64,000 bases of DNA, from the NCBI RefSeq assembly GCF_008086175.1, contig NZ_VSKM01000001.1, positions 62,001 to 126,000 of the forward strand, written 5' to 3'. Positions 42,527 to 51,747 of this stretch are shown here, in pieces (within the stretch, counting starts at the first letter, position 1; every line of letters starts with the position of its first letter). The DNA comes from Bizionia saleffrena (GTDB lineage: Bacteria; Bacteroidota; Bacteroidia; Flavobacteriales; Flavobacteriaceae). The position numbers and the translations under genes are program-made. A model generated the notes under the pieces. The model had not been told where the DNA came from. It did not search any database and was given only the letters and a program-made list of their open reading frames with translations.

Positions 42527-45500
42527 ATGAGTTTTTTAGATTCAGTATTAAAAGTATTTGTTGGCGACAAATCAAAACAAGACGTTAAGTCTATTTCGCC
42601 AATCGTTGAAAAAATTAAAACACACGAAGCAGCCTTAGAAGCGTTATCTCACGACGAACTTAGGGCGAAAACAGCTGAATTTAAAGCCATTATAGCAAAA
42701 ACTAGGCAACCGTTTAATGATAGAATAGAGGCTCTTTTGGAGGAATCTACGGCTTCTGATGATATCGATAGACGTGAAGACATTTATTTAGAAATAGATA
42801 AAATCAAAGAAGAGTCGTATGCTGCAACCGAAGAAACCCTAGACGAGATTTTACCTGAAGCCTTTGCCGTAGTTAAAGAAACAGCAAAACGTTTTACCAA
42901 CAATACCGAAATTACAGTAACAGCAAATGCTTTCGATAGAGATATTTCTAGCTCTAAAGGCTATGTAACCTTAGAAGACGACAAAGCAAAATGGGCTAAC
43001 TCTTGGGATGCTGTTGGAAAGGCCATCACTTGGGATATGATACATTACGATGTACAACTTATTGGTGGTATTGCGATGCACCAAGGTAAAATTGCCGAAA
43101 TGCATACTGGAGAAGGTAAAACATTAGTAGCAACGCTTCCCGTATACTTAAACGCTCTAGCAGAAAAAGGAGTACACTTAGTAACCGTAAACGACTACTT
43201 AGCGAAACGTGATAGCGCGTGGATGGCGCCTATTTTTGAGTTCCACGGTATGAGTATTGATTGTATCGATTACCACAAGCCAAACTCAGACGCTCGTAAA
43301 AAAGCCTATAATTCAGATATTACTTACGGTACAAATAACGAATTTGGTTTCGATTATTTACGTGATAATATGGCAAACTCGCCAAACGATTTAGTACAAC
43401 GTCCACACCACTACGCTATTGTCGATGAGGTCGATTCTGTATTAGTCGATGATGCCAGAACACCATTAATTATTTCTGGACCAATTCCGCAAGGCGATCG
43501 TCACGAATTTACAGAATTAAAACCTAAGGTTGATGATATTGTAAGCGTGCAACGCCGTCACTTAACACAAGTTTTAGTAGATGCTAAAAAGTTAATTGCT
43601 GATGGAGATACTAAAGAAGGTGGTTTCCAATTATTAAGAGTCTATAGAGGGATTCCTAAAAATAAAGCCTTAATTAAGTTTTTAAGTGAGGAAGGCATCA
43701 AACAACTCCTTCAAAAAACGGAAAACCAATATATGGCAGACAATAACCGTGAGATGCCAAAGGTAGATGCGGAATTGTATTACGTTATTGAAGAGAAAAA
43801 TAATCAGATTGAATTAACAGATAAAGGTATCGAATACATTTCTGGTAAAGACAATCCTGATTTCTTCGTAATGCCAGAAATTGGTATTGAAGCGGCTAAA
43901 ATTGAAGCTCGAAACCTACCAACGGAAGAAGAAGCTAATTTAAAAGAAGAATTATTTAGAGATTTCGGTGTTAAATCCGAACGTATTCATACCCTTAACC
44001 AATTACTAAAAGCATACGCTTTATTTGAAAAAGACAACCAATATGTTGTTATGGAGAATAAAGTAATGATTGTAGACGAACAAACCGGTCGTATTATGGA
44101 TGGTCGTCGTTATAGTGATGGTTTACACCAAGCGATTGAAGCCAAAGAAAATGTAAAAATTGAAGATGCAACCCAAACTTTTGCAACGGTAACACTTCAA
44201 AATTACTTTAGAATGTACCGTAAACTGTCTGGTATGACGGGTACAGCGGTAACCGAGGCTGGAGAGTTATGGGAAATCTACGAACTAGATGTTGTAGAAA
44301 TACCTACAAACAGACCTATTGCACGTGATGATAGAGAAGATTTAGTTTTCAAAACAAAACGTGAGAAATACAACGCCGTTATCGACGAGGTCACCAACTT
44401 ATCGCAAGCGGGACGGCCAGTATTAATTGGTACGACTAACGTTGAAATTAGTGAGTTGTTAGGTAGAATGTTAGCATTACGTAAAGTACCGCACAACGTA
44501 TTAAATGCAAAATTACACAAAAAAGAGGCCGATATTGTTGCAGAAGCTGGACAACCAGGACAGGTAACAATAGCAACCAATATGGCAGGTCGTGGTACCG
44601 ATATTAAATTATCAGATGCGGTAAAAGCGTCTGGAGGTTTAGCTATTGTAGGTACCGAGCGTCACGATTCACGTCGTGTAGACCGCCAATTAAGAGGTCG
44701 TGCTGGTCGTCAAGGAGATCCAGGAAGTTCTCAATTCTATGTGTCCTTAGAAGATAACTTAATGCGTCTATTTGGTAGTGAACGTATCGCAAAAATGATG
44801 GATAGAATGGGCCTTGAAGAAGGTGAAGTGATTCAACATTCTATGATTTCTAAATCTATAGAACGTGCACAGAAAAAAGTAGAAGAGAATAACTTTGGAG
44901 TTCGTAAGCGTTTATTAGAGTATGATGATGTAATGAACTCGCAACGTGAAGTCGTTTACAAACGTCGTCACCACGCTTTATTTGGAGAACGTTTACGTGT
45001 GGATTTAGCAAATATGATTTTCGATATTTCGGAAGTTATTACTGAATCGAATAAATCGGCTAACGATTATAAAAATTTCGAATTTGAATTGATTCGCTAT
45101 TTCTCTATGAGTTCGCCAATCGCTGAAGCTGATTTTAGCAAATTGTCAACCCAAGTGATTGCTCAAAACGTTTATAAAGCAGCTTTCGAACATTATAAAG
45201 CAAAAATGGATCGCAACGCTGAAGTCGCTTTCCCTGTAATTAAAGATGTTTATGAAAATCAAGGTGATAAATACAAACGTATTGTAGTACCATTTACCGA
45301 TGGTACAAAAACATTAAATGTCGTTACGGATTTAGAAAAAGCCTACGAATCTCAAGGTATAGAACTGGTAAAAGATTTTGAAAAAAATATTGCTTTAGCA
45401 ATTATTGACGATTCTTGGAAAACCCATTTACGTAAAATGGATGAGTTAAAGCAATCGGTACAATTAGCTGTGCACGAGCAAAAAGATCCCTTACTAATTT

Positions 45501-45883
45501 ATAAGTTTGAAGCTTTCGAATTGTTTAAAACAATGATCGACCAAGTAAATAAGGATGTCATTTCATTCTTATTTAAAGGGGAATTGCCAAGCGAAACTAC
45601 AAATGCGATTAGTGAAGCAAAGCAAGTGGGAGATAAAGACATTTTAAAAACGCAAAAAGATGAGATCCCGAATCTTGATGAGCGTTCGTCTCAAAACCAA
45701 GCTGCTGGAAATTCAAAACGTCAACAGCAAGTGGTAGAAACTATTGTTCGCGACAAACCAAAAGTGGGTCGTAATGATAAAGTGACGATTAAACACGTTA
45801 TGAGTGGTGAAAATAAAACAGTAAAATACAAGCAAGCCGAACCTTTATTAACTAAAGGAGAATGGGTGATTGTTGAAGACTAA
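42527..45883 (+). CDS. secA: Preprotein translocase ATPase SecA
   Basis: 1118 residues. Drives export of unfolded proteins through SecYEG. Walker A 'GKIAEMHTGEGKTLVATLPV' (about 187-206), DEAD-like 'YAIVDEVDSVLVDDARTPLI', preprotein-binding domain after it, 'YRKLSGMTGTAVTEAGELWE', 'IATNMAGRGTDIKLSDAV' and 'RQLRGRAGRQGDPGSSQFYV'. It is about 200 residues longer than E. coli SecA owing to inserts in the middle (about 330-480), as usual in Bacteroidota. The C-terminus is a conserved 'VGRNDKVTIKHVMSGENKTV' tail without the CxCx8C(H/C) zinc motif that binds SecB in Proteobacteria. Followed by a very strong terminator. Confidence 0.97.
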   Translation: MSFLDSVLKVFVGDKSKQDVKSISPIVEKIKTHEAALEALSHDELRAKTAEFKAIIAKTRQPFNDRIEALLEESTASDDIDRREDIYLEIDKIKEESYAATEETLDEILPEAFAVVKETAKRFTNNTEITVTANAFDRDISSSKGYVTLEDDKAKWANSWDAVGKAITWDMIHYDVQLIGGIAMHQGKIAEMHTGEGKTLVATLPVYLNALAEKGVHLVTVNDYLAKRDSAWMAPIFEFHGMSIDCIDYHKPNSDARKKAYNSDITYGTNNEFGFDYLRDNMANSPNDLVQRPHHYAIVDEVDSVLVDDARTPLIISGPIPQGDRHEFTELKPKVDDIVSVQRRHLTQVLVDAKKLIADGDTKEGGFQLLRVYRGIPKNKALIKFLSEEGIKQLLQKTENQYMADNNREMPKVDAELYYVIEEKNNQIELTDKGIEYISGKDNPDFFVMPEIGIEAAKIEARNLPTEEEANLKEELFRDFGVKSERIHTLNQLLKAYALFEKDNQYVVMENKVMIVDEQTGRIMDGRRYSDGLHQAIEAKENVKIEDATQTFATVTLQNYFRMYRKLSGMTGTAVTEAGELWEIYELDVVEIPTNRPIARDDREDLVFKTKREKYNAVIDEVTNLSQAGRPVLIGTTNVEISELLGRMLALRKVPHNVLNAKLHKKEADIVAEAGQPGQVTIATNMAGRGTDIKLSDAVKASGGLAIVGTERHDSRRVDRQLRGRAGRQGDPGSSQFYVSLEDNLMRLFGSERIAKMMDRMGLEEGEVIQHSMISKSIERAQKKVEENNFGVRKRLLEYDDVMNSQREVVYKRRHHALFGERLRVDLANMIFDISEVITESNKSANDYKNFEFELIRYFSMSSPIAEADFSKLSTQVIAQNVYKAAFEHYKAKMDRNAEVAFPVIKDVYENQGDKYKRIVVPFTDGTKTLNVVTDLEKAYESQGIELVKDFEKNIALAIIDDSWKTHLRKMDELKQSVQLAVHEQKDPLLIYKFEAFELFKTMIDQVNKDVISFLFKGELPSETTNAISEAKQVGDKDILKTQKDEIPNLDERSSQNQAAGNSKRQQQVVETIVRDKPKVGRNDKVTIKHVMSGENKTVKYKQAEPLLTKGEWVIVED

Positions 45884-45903
45884 TACCTTATAATACTATT
45901 ATT

Positions 45904-45941
45904 AAAGCCTGAAGTTTAGTATAAACTTCAGGCTTTTTTTG
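45904..45941 (+). terminator. Rho-independent terminator of secA
   Basis: Perfect 15-bp stem AAAGCCTGAAGTTTA (45904-45918) with its reverse complement at 45922-45936, loop GTA, and T-run to 45941. It begins 21 bases after the secA stop. Confidence 0.9.
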
Positions 45942-46330
45942 TTTTTATAATTCGGCTCGTTTTACTAGTCTCATTTGTTACATTACTCATAATTAAATTA
46001 TTACTCCACACTCTAACAAAACGTCTGCAACAATTTCAAAAAGCTTATTTATAGCGCAACTTAAAGTATCTAGTCGTTGCCAAGTTAAAAAAAACTTATA
46101 GCAGTCCATTTAATTGGGTTAAACGAATCCATTAAATCATTAACTGCTTTACATTTATTACATAGTACTTTTATGGCAAGACTGACTCTCAATCAGCTAC
46201 AATAAAGCCTTTAAAGAAAGGTTTTTAACAATTATTTCACATTTACAATATAAATTGCTAAATTCGCAAGTAAAACTAAGATAAACCCTACAAATTCTTA
46301 ATCAATAAACCCAAATTATAAAACCTACTT
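45942..46330. other. Gene-free stretch between secA and a lipoprotein gene
   Basis: No reading frame of note on either strand. One terminator-like hairpin (46204-46226) lies in the second half with no gene in front of it. AT-rich sequence with TAAATTCG near 46258-46265 might be a poor -7 box for the lipoprotein gene. Confidence 0.5.
46204..46226 (+). terminator. Orphan terminator-like hairpin
   Basis: AAAGCCTTT (46204-46212), loop AAAG, AAAGGTTTT (46217-46225) with one G-T pair, and T-run. No coding sequence precedes it after the secA terminator, so it might end a small RNA or be a chance structure. Confidence 0.35.
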
Positions 46331-47200
46331 ATGAAAATCACTAATTTACTATGCGTATTTGTTATTATATTTAACAGCTGCGGAACTACTCAAAAAATCA
46401 ATAAAGACAAAATAATAGGATCTTGGACAGTCTCGGATATTAAAAAATTTGATAAAGATTATTTAGAAATTACCGCCGATACTCCATTAGCGTCAGGAAG
46501 TGAGCAACTTAATAAAGGATCTGTGTTGTATTTATTTCCAGACTCGACCTTTACACAATTGGTAGACCAAAAAGTTAAAATTGGACAGTGGTCGTTTCAA
46601 AATGACAATGAGATTAAATATAGCAATCAGAAGCTAACAATAGAGCGGTTTGAAGACTTAGAGACCGCTAGAAGCTTATTTGCAAGTATTCCAAGAGAGG
46701 ATAAAACTGTAGAATCTGAATTAACCCTAGTCGAAGAAGTAATAAAAATAAAAGATTTTAAGAAAGATCCTTTTTATCCAGAGAACAATCAATGGAGAGA
46801 ACGTCCTTTAAAAAGAGAAAGCAACGCAGAGATTATTAATCGACTATCTAATTACCTATTGCACAATGCTTACATTTTAAAAGCTGCGCACGAAAGAAAT
46901 GAAAACTCAGTATCCTTTACGCATTCTAAGGGGATTATTAAAGTGTATCAAGGCGGAATAGGTATCGTTAAAGAAAACAGGATTCACCAAGTGTGGTTTG
47001 ATTATTTTTATAATGAAAAAGATGCTATGAAAGCGTATCACTTATTTAATAGCTATCTTAACAATGAGGGTGTTTATACGAAAAAGTCTACTGGAGATTG
47101 GGTAAAGGATGATTATGAAATATTATTAACGTTACATTCTCAAATTAGTAAAACCAAAAAAAAGGACAACCGTAGGTTTATTGAAAAAAAGAACAGCTAA
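46331..47200 (+). CDS. Hypothetical lipoprotein with lipocalin-like N-terminal part
   Basis: 289 residues; no named family recognised. Lipoprotein signal 'NLLCVFVIIFNSCG' with lipobox ending at Cys17. Residues 27-100 have the pattern of lipocalin-like DUFs of Bacteroidota (KIIGSWTVSDIKKF, LYLFPDSTFTQL, GQWSFQNDNEIKY). Residues 165-265 form a second alpha/beta part (INRLSNYLLHNAYILKAAHE, WFDYFYNEKDAMKAYHLFNS). Probably anchored in the inner leaflet of the outer membrane. Single gene, convergent with the M23 peptidase gene. A small hairpin TTAGCAC/GTGCTAA at 47223-47246 follows, without a good T-run. Confidence 0.7.
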   Translation: MKITNLLCVFVIIFNSCGTTQKINKDKIIGSWTVSDIKKFDKDYLEITADTPLASGSEQLNKGSVLYLFPDSTFTQLVDQKVKIGQWSFQNDNEIKYSNQKLTIERFEDLETARSLFASIPREDKTVESELTLVEEVIKIKDFKKDPFYPENNQWRERPLKRESNAEIINRLSNYLLHNAYILKAAHERNENSVSFTHSKGIIKVYQGGIGIVKENRIHQVWFDYFYNEKDAMKAYHLFNSYLNNEGVYTKKSTGDWVKDDYEILLTLHSQISKTKKKDNRRFIEKKNS

Positions 47201-47342
47201 AAATATAGATTTAGAAACCACTTTAGCACGGTATAATTTGTGCTAATTGTTAAAAAACAAAAGCATGAACAATAGCAATAATGTTTAGGCTTTTATTGTT
47301 TCTGCAAAAAAAACAGTATCATTTCAGTGTAACAGTCTAATC

Positions 47343-48038
47343 CTATTTATCTAAACCCAAAATAATATTCGGATCGGGGCAATTATTTTTATAGAACTCT
47401 AAATCATTAATGCAAGTCACGCCAGGATAGTCTCCACTATTGCCTTGAAGGTCTCTAATAACTTGAAAATGTAAATGTGGTGCATATTCACCATTTACTT
47501 TAGCATCGCCTAAAATAGCAATCATTTCCCCTTGTCTTATTATATCCCCTACTTTTAATGACAGTAAAGATCCACGACTTAAATGTCCGTATAGCGTATA
47601 AAATGTCACCGTCTTAATAGTATGTTTTAAAATGATGGTGGGACCATAATCACCATAATTGGTATTGTCTTTAAAGCTGTGAATTTCACCATTAAAAGCG
47701 GCTAAAACAGGTGTTCCGGCCGCAATCCACAAATCTATCCCCAAATGAATATTACGCTCGTTTTCAGGATGTCGTGTGTTAAAATAAGCACTACGCGAAT
47801 ACATACCACGTTGTTCTAAATAACCGCCATAAGCCACTTGTTTATTATGAAAACCAAGCGTGCTTGTAATATAGTCGTGCCAAGCTATAGCTGAAGACAT
47901 ATCAAACTGTTTTAAATCGTCATTAGCTTCAGATAAATCTATGGGCATATACTGCGAAATATCAATGGAAGCATCTATAACAACGATAGAATTGTGAACT
48001 ATTTCAGCTAAAAATAAAGAAAAGGTAGTGCTAGTCAT
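47343..48038 (-). CDS. M23-family metallopeptidase (LytM domain), no signal peptide
   Basis: 231 residues. The LytM fold in the C-terminal 140 residues has all zinc ligands: 'NIHLGIDLWIAAGTPVLAAF' (H-x3-D), 'YTLYGHLSRGSLL' and 'PHLHFQVIRD' (HxH). Family members cut peptidoglycan cross-links or glycine bridges. The N-terminus 'MTSTTFSLFLAEIVHNSIVV' is not a signal peptide and no ATG further upstream in frame is obvious, so export is unexplained. It may act in the cytoplasm or on other substrates. The N-terminal 75 residues (AWHDYITSTLGFHNKQVAYG) are a conserved extension in Flavobacteriaceae, as far as I know. Monocistronic. Confidence 0.82.
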   Translation of the reverse strand: MTSTTFSLFLAEIVHNSIVVIDASIDISQYMPIDLSEANDDLKQFDMSSAIAWHDYITSTLGFHNKQVAYGGYLEQRGMYSRSAYFNTRHPENERNIHLGIDLWIAAGTPVLAAFNGEIHSFKDNTNYGDYGPTIILKHTIKTVTFYTLYGHLSRGSLLSLKVGDIIRQGEMIAILGDAKVNGEYAPHLHFQVIRDLQGNSGDYPGVTCINDLEFYKNNCPDPNIILGLDK

Positions 48039-48055
48039 ATCTTAAAAGTAATCTT

Positions 48056-48063
48056 CAAATGTA
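48056..48063 (-). promoter_or_regulatory. -7 box before the M23 peptidase gene
   Basis: Minus strand TACATTTG (48063-48056), a perfect TAnnTTTG, 18 bases before the ATG at 48038. No TTG lies at the right distance upstream, only T-rich sequence, so the promoter is only half supported. Confidence 0.4.
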
Positions 48064-48133
48064 AAAAAAGAAACGCATAAAATGATACTATTTTAAATAG
48101 ATGTCCTAAGCGTAAACATTCGGTAAAGAACAA

Positions 48134-48165
48134 AAAAAAGACTATCATTTCTGATAGTCTTTTTT
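48134..48165 (-). terminator. Rho-independent terminator of the GH109-like operon
   Basis: Perfect 14-bp stem AAAAAAGACTATCA (48134-48147) with TGATAGTCTTTTTT (48152-48165), loop TTTC. It lies 30 bases past the stop of the minus-strand operon. The A-run and T-run on its two sides would also let it act on the plus strand. Confidence 0.8.
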
Positions 48166-48194
48166 AGTATATAATTTACTCTAAAGGTGTTATG

Positions 48195-49610
48195 CTACTC
48201 TTGAGCAAATTCAACGCCATCTAATTTATCCCAACCACCACGAGTAAAATCTGGAATTTCAACAGGAGCCGAATTATTATCTAAAGACAATTCTGTTAAC
48301 GGTCCTAAGCACGACCATTCTGCTAAATCGTACACGTCCATATCTAGAGGTAATCCTTTTTGAAGACAATGCATTAAACGGTAATCCATAATAAAATCCA
48401 TACCGCCGTGGCCACCAACTTCTTTGGCTTTGTCTTCGATATCTTTTACAATAGGGTGTTTATATTTTTCCATTAACGCCTTTTTAATGTGATCTGGTGC
48501 AAATTGGTGTGTGGTAAAATTATCCGAAGGTTTTACAATATCACTTCCTAAATCTTCAGCATTTAAGGCATACCCTTCTAATGGATATTTGTTAGCATAA
48601 CCTTTTGTACCGCTTAATTGAAACATTCTAGAATACGGACGCGGAGACGTTACATCGTGTTGAATCTGAATGGTTTTTCCTAATTCAGTTCTAATCATCG
48701 TCATAGTATGGTCGCCATTTCTAAAATCGGACACCACTTCTCCGGTTTTCTCTTTAATATAGGCCGGATTCCCCACTGCCTTTGTGTCCATAGACACTAA
48801 ATAATTCATTTTATCACCACGGTGAATATTCAAAGATAAACACGCTGGCCCCATACCGTGCGTTGCATACACATCACCTCTGTGATCTCGGTTATAGTCC
48901 ATACGCCAGTTATTCCAATACTCGCCCCAAAATGGTTGTAATTGGTGTATATAAGAGCCTTCAGCGTGTAAGACTTCTCCAAAGACACCTTGTTGTGCCA
49001 TATTTAAGCTTGTTAACTCAAAAAAATCATAGACACAATTTTCTAACTGCATACAGTGTTTTTGGGTTTGTTCTGAAGTGTTTATAAGCTCCCAAATCTC
49101 TTCCATAGTTAAAGCGCCAGGCACTTCTATAGCGACGTGCTTACCGTCTTTCATTGCTTGCACACCCATTTTTGCGTGGTTCTTCCAATCGGTAGCAATA
49201 TAAATCAGGTCTAAATTTGGTAAAGCGGAAAGGTCTCTCCACCCCTCCTCACCATAAAAGGCTTGTGCTTTTGGCAAACCTAAACTTTCTAAGTTCGCAT
49301 TGACAGCTTCGGTACGGTCTTCCATAATATCGCAAATGGCAACAATCTCTACATTAGGAATATTAGTAATTCGCGAAACGGCACCTGAACCGCGCATCCC
49401 CAAGCCTATAAAACCAACACGAACTACCGGTATTGGTGCTGCAGTGAGTTTTAGCACGTCTTTTTGATCTGCAGGACGCACCGGAACAGTCGTTTTTAAA
49501 AGCATAGACGTGGTTGTATCCACCACTTGATTTGTCGTTTTGCAAGACCATACAGTCAGTGCTAATACTAGCAAAAGGACTACTCCTTTTTGAAATGGTA
49601 AGTGTTTCAT
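48195..49610 (-). CDS. GH109-like Gfo/Idh/MocA-family lipoprotein
   Basis: 471 residues. Lipobox 'LTVWSC' (Cys23). Rossmann domain 'VRVGFIGLGMRGSGAVSRIT', 'IYIATDWKNHAKMGVQAMKD' and 'GKHVAIEVPGALTMEEIWEL' as in NAD-dependent glycosidases of family GH109, followed by 'MQLENCVYDFFELTSLNMAQ', 'WRMDYNRDHRGDVYATHGMG' and 'HGGMDFIMDYRLMHCLQKG'. Known GH109 enzymes release alpha-linked GalNAc by an NAD-dependent oxidation-elimination mechanism; they keep bound NAD even outside the cytoplasm. Third gene of an operon after a nucleotidyltransferase and a sugar kinase, so released amino sugar could be fed to them (inference). Confidence 0.82.
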   Translation of the reverse strand: MKHLPFQKGVVLLLVLALTVWSCKTTNQVVDTTTSMLLKTTVPVRPADQKDVLKLTAAPIPVVRVGFIGLGMRGSGAVSRITNIPNVEIVAICDIMEDRTEAVNANLESLGLPKAQAFYGEEGWRDLSALPNLDLIYIATDWKNHAKMGVQAMKDGKHVAIEVPGALTMEEIWELINTSEQTQKHCMQLENCVYDFFELTSLNMAQQGVFGEVLHAEGSYIHQLQPFWGEYWNNWRMDYNRDHRGDVYATHGMGPACLSLNIHRGDKMNYLVSMDTKAVGNPAYIKEKTGEVVSDFRNGDHTMTMIRTELGKTIQIQHDVTSPRPYSRMFQLSGTKGYANKYPLEGYALNAEDLGSDIVKPSDNFTTHQFAPDHIKKALMEKYKHPIVKDIEDKAKEVGGHGGMDFIMDYRLMHCLQKGLPLDMDVYDLAEWSCLGPLTELSLDNNSAPVEIPDFTRGGWDKLDGVEFAQE

Positions 49611-49634
49611 TGTAATTGTTTTAAAGGATTAAAT

Positions 49635-50675
49635 TTACAGAATATTAAACTGTTTATTAAGATAGTGTTTCACGTGCTTAAACAAGTGTAATTGTGTCCG
49701 TGTTCGCACTAAATTATGAGTATCGTAACGCACATCGTAATAGATGTCGTTTCTTAAGTAGTCTTCTAAAAAGCGGCAGGCTTGTTCTAAAAGAATTAAA
49801 GGCAAACTAAAATGGATGGCGTTTAATTCTTCGGGCGTTAAAAACGATTGTCCTTCCTTTACATAAGCCATTATAAAAGCATCGTAAATTGCTGCGTTAA
49901 AACCGACTTTAGTTAAATCTTGCTCGTCTTCGGGTGCTGTGCTTGCGCCTGTTCGCAAGGCGTCGCCTATATCGTGTAAAACACTACCCGGCATTACCGT
50001 ATCAAAATCTATGATGGTAAGCAGTTCTCCTGCTGTCGAAAATAAAAAATTACCGACTTTCGTATCGTTATGCACCACACGCTGCGGAATTATGTCTTTG
50101 TGAATTGCCTCTGCAATAGTGTGAATGCTTTCGAAGTTTTCTGTGATGTATTCCATTTCCCGATGTGCATTTAAGCGTCTTTCTTCTAAAGCTGAAGCAC
50201 TACTCGCTAACAAATCGCTGTAGCGTTTTTCTGTATTATGAAAATCGGGAATGGTAATTTCTAGCTCTGAAACAGGAAAATCGGTTAATGCCGAATGAAA
50301 TCGCGCCAAGTAACCTCCCAATTGCGAAGCCATTTTTGGAGAATCTATTTTATGCTGCACACACGACGAAATATAACCTGATATTTGCCAAATACCATCT
50401 TCGGTGTCTACATAAAAAGTGTCTGCTTTTGTCTTTAAAAACTGTATGGTTGAAAAATGATGCGCATTTAAATAGTTCACCACTTTAATTTTATTATTCA
50501 GGAGTTCTCCAATATTAGGAAACACCTCTTGATTTATTTTCTGAATAATAAAAGTACCCTGAGACGTTTCAGCCTTATAGGTGCTATTTATCAATCCACT
50601 TTGCAACGTATCTACAGTATTAATAATGATCTCATTAAAATAATACAAAAGAATATTATGAAGTCTCGCTTTCAT
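49635..50675 (-). CDS. APH-family phosphotransferase, probable N-acetylhexosamine 1-kinase
   Basis: 346 residues with an aminoglycoside-phosphotransferase/NahK fold. 'LQSGLINSTYKAETSQGTFI' and 'IIQKINQEVFPNIGELLNNK' form the N-lobe. 'QRVVHNDTKVGNFLFSTAGE' has the catalytic HND and the Mg-binding Asn, and 'LLTIIDFDTVMPGSVLHDIG' the DFD metal motif. The GS-V-L-H-D-I-G-D-A stretch is typical of NahK-like sugar kinases and not of antibiotic resistance enzymes. ATG overlaps the upstream stop by one base (TAATG). Predicted to make GalNAc- or GlcNAc-1-phosphate in the cytoplasm; the substrate is inferred from neighbours. Confidence 0.78.
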   Translation of the reverse strand: MKARLHNILLYYFNEIIINTVDTLQSGLINSTYKAETSQGTFIIQKINQEVFPNIGELLNNKIKVVNYLNAHHFSTIQFLKTKADTFYVDTEDGIWQISGYISSCVQHKIDSPKMASQLGGYLARFHSALTDFPVSELEITIPDFHNTEKRYSDLLASSASALEERRLNAHREMEYITENFESIHTIAEAIHKDIIPQRVVHNDTKVGNFLFSTAGELLTIIDFDTVMPGSVLHDIGDALRTGASTAPEDEQDLTKVGFNAAIYDAFIMAYVKEGQSFLTPEELNAIHFSLPLILLEQACRFLEDYLRNDIYYDVRYDTHNLVRTRTQLHLFKHVKHYLNKQFNIL

Positions 50676-51544
50676 TATAAGTCGTCGTAAATTCCGGTAT
50701 TGTGTAACTGCTGTAATTGCATCTTCACCATTTCTTTATCCGTTTTGTACGTTACGCCCACCCAATGAGATTGCGTTGGGATAGCTTTTACTTCCATTAA
50801 ACGGTGCTGTATCATCCTATCGATGACACTTGGTAGTTGGTATTCTAAGTTGGCGTTTTGTTTCCAATTCTCAATAAATTCTGAAATATCATTATCTATA
50901 AAACCGAAAATTTCGGGCGTTAATCCCCACATATTCATAGATACCAATGTTCGTTCAGGGAGTTCTTTTTCTCCTCCTTCAATCGTTGAATACACAATCT
51001 TACCCTCCTGTCTGCTAATCTTTTCGCGTTCTACTGTGGTTTGTAACCAACCGTTATCGATAGTCGCTTCTGCCCTATTTACCACACCATTACTACTCAA
51101 TGTTTTATCAATAGGAAATAAAACAGCACAGCAATCACTTTGAGTTTGCAAATAATTAAAGGCTAAACGAAAGGACTCACGGCCATAAAAATCGTCGGCA
51201 TTAATTAATACAAACGGAGTGTTAACGGCATCTTTTGCGCACCATAAGGCGTGCGCTGTGCCCCAAGGTTTTTCGCGATAATATTTATTATCTCCTATAG
51301 TAATATTGGTGTTTTGTATTGCAAAGGTTACTGGCCAGTTTCGGTTTGTTATATAACGCTCGGTTAACGGCGCAACCATAGACTCTTGTACCACCAAAAC
51401 GACAGATGTAAATCCAATGTGTAAGGCATCGAACAGAGAATAATCCATTATAGAATGTGCGTTGGGCCCCATAGCGTCCAATTGCTTAAAACCACCATAA
51501 CGCGAGCCTAAACCTGCTGCCAATACCACTAATGTTGTGTTCAT
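50675..51544 (-). CDS. Sugar-phosphate nucleotidyltransferase
   Basis: 289 residues from ATG 51544 (MNTTLVVLAAGLGSRYGGFK); the ATG at 51568 would add MLNIKKKK and lies inside a -7 box, so it is rejected. The NTP-transferase signature GxGxRxG-x3-K is present as 'LAAGLGSRYGGFKQLDAMGP', followed by 'PFVLINADDFYGRESFRLAF' with the metal-binding D. Predicted to turn the 1-phosphate made by the kinase encoded next into a UDP- or other NDP-sugar. First gene of the kinase/GH109 operon. Nucleotide and sugar specificity are not readable from motifs. Confidence 0.82.
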   Translation of the reverse strand: MNTTLVVLAAGLGSRYGGFKQLDAMGPNAHSIMDYSLFDALHIGFTSVVLVVQESMVAPLTERYITNRNWPVTFAIQNTNITIGDNKYYREKPWGTAHALWCAKDAVNTPFVLINADDFYGRESFRLAFNYLQTQSDCCAVLFPIDKTLSSNGVVNRAEATIDNGWLQTTVEREKISRQEGKIVYSTIEGGEKELPERTLVSMNMWGLTPEIFGFIDNDISEFIENWKQNANLEYQLPSVIDRMIQHRLMEVKAIPTQSHWVGVTYKTDKEMVKMQLQQLHNTGIYDDL

Positions 51545-51565
51545 CTTCTTTTTTTTGATGTTCAA

Positions 51566-51573
51566 CAAATTTA
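51566..51573 (-). promoter_or_regulatory. -7 box of the nucleotidyltransferase-kinase-GH109 operon
   Basis: Minus strand TAAATTTG (51573-51566), a perfect TAnnTTTG. Transcription would start near 51560, 16 bases before ATG 51544. The -33 region is T-rich (TTTATTTC) but lacks TTG. It supports 51544 over 51568 as the start codon. Confidence 0.45.
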
Positions 51574-51747
51574 TTCTTTAATTATTGAAATAAACTCTAA
51601 TTTCAGAATTAGCGTTATTTTTAGTAGTAATGCTTAAAAATTGTAAACTTTTTATTCATACTATTAATATGGTGTTAAATTATAATATTCTATGTAGTAA
51701 CAAATAGGTTTTAAAGTATCTTTATACCTAAATAAATGCTATAAGTA

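Noticed and set aside
49635-50675. Aminoglycoside resistance gene
   Set aside because: The fold is shared, but context (nucleotidyltransferase, GH109) and the GSVLHDIGDA motif fit an N-acetylhexosamine kinase.
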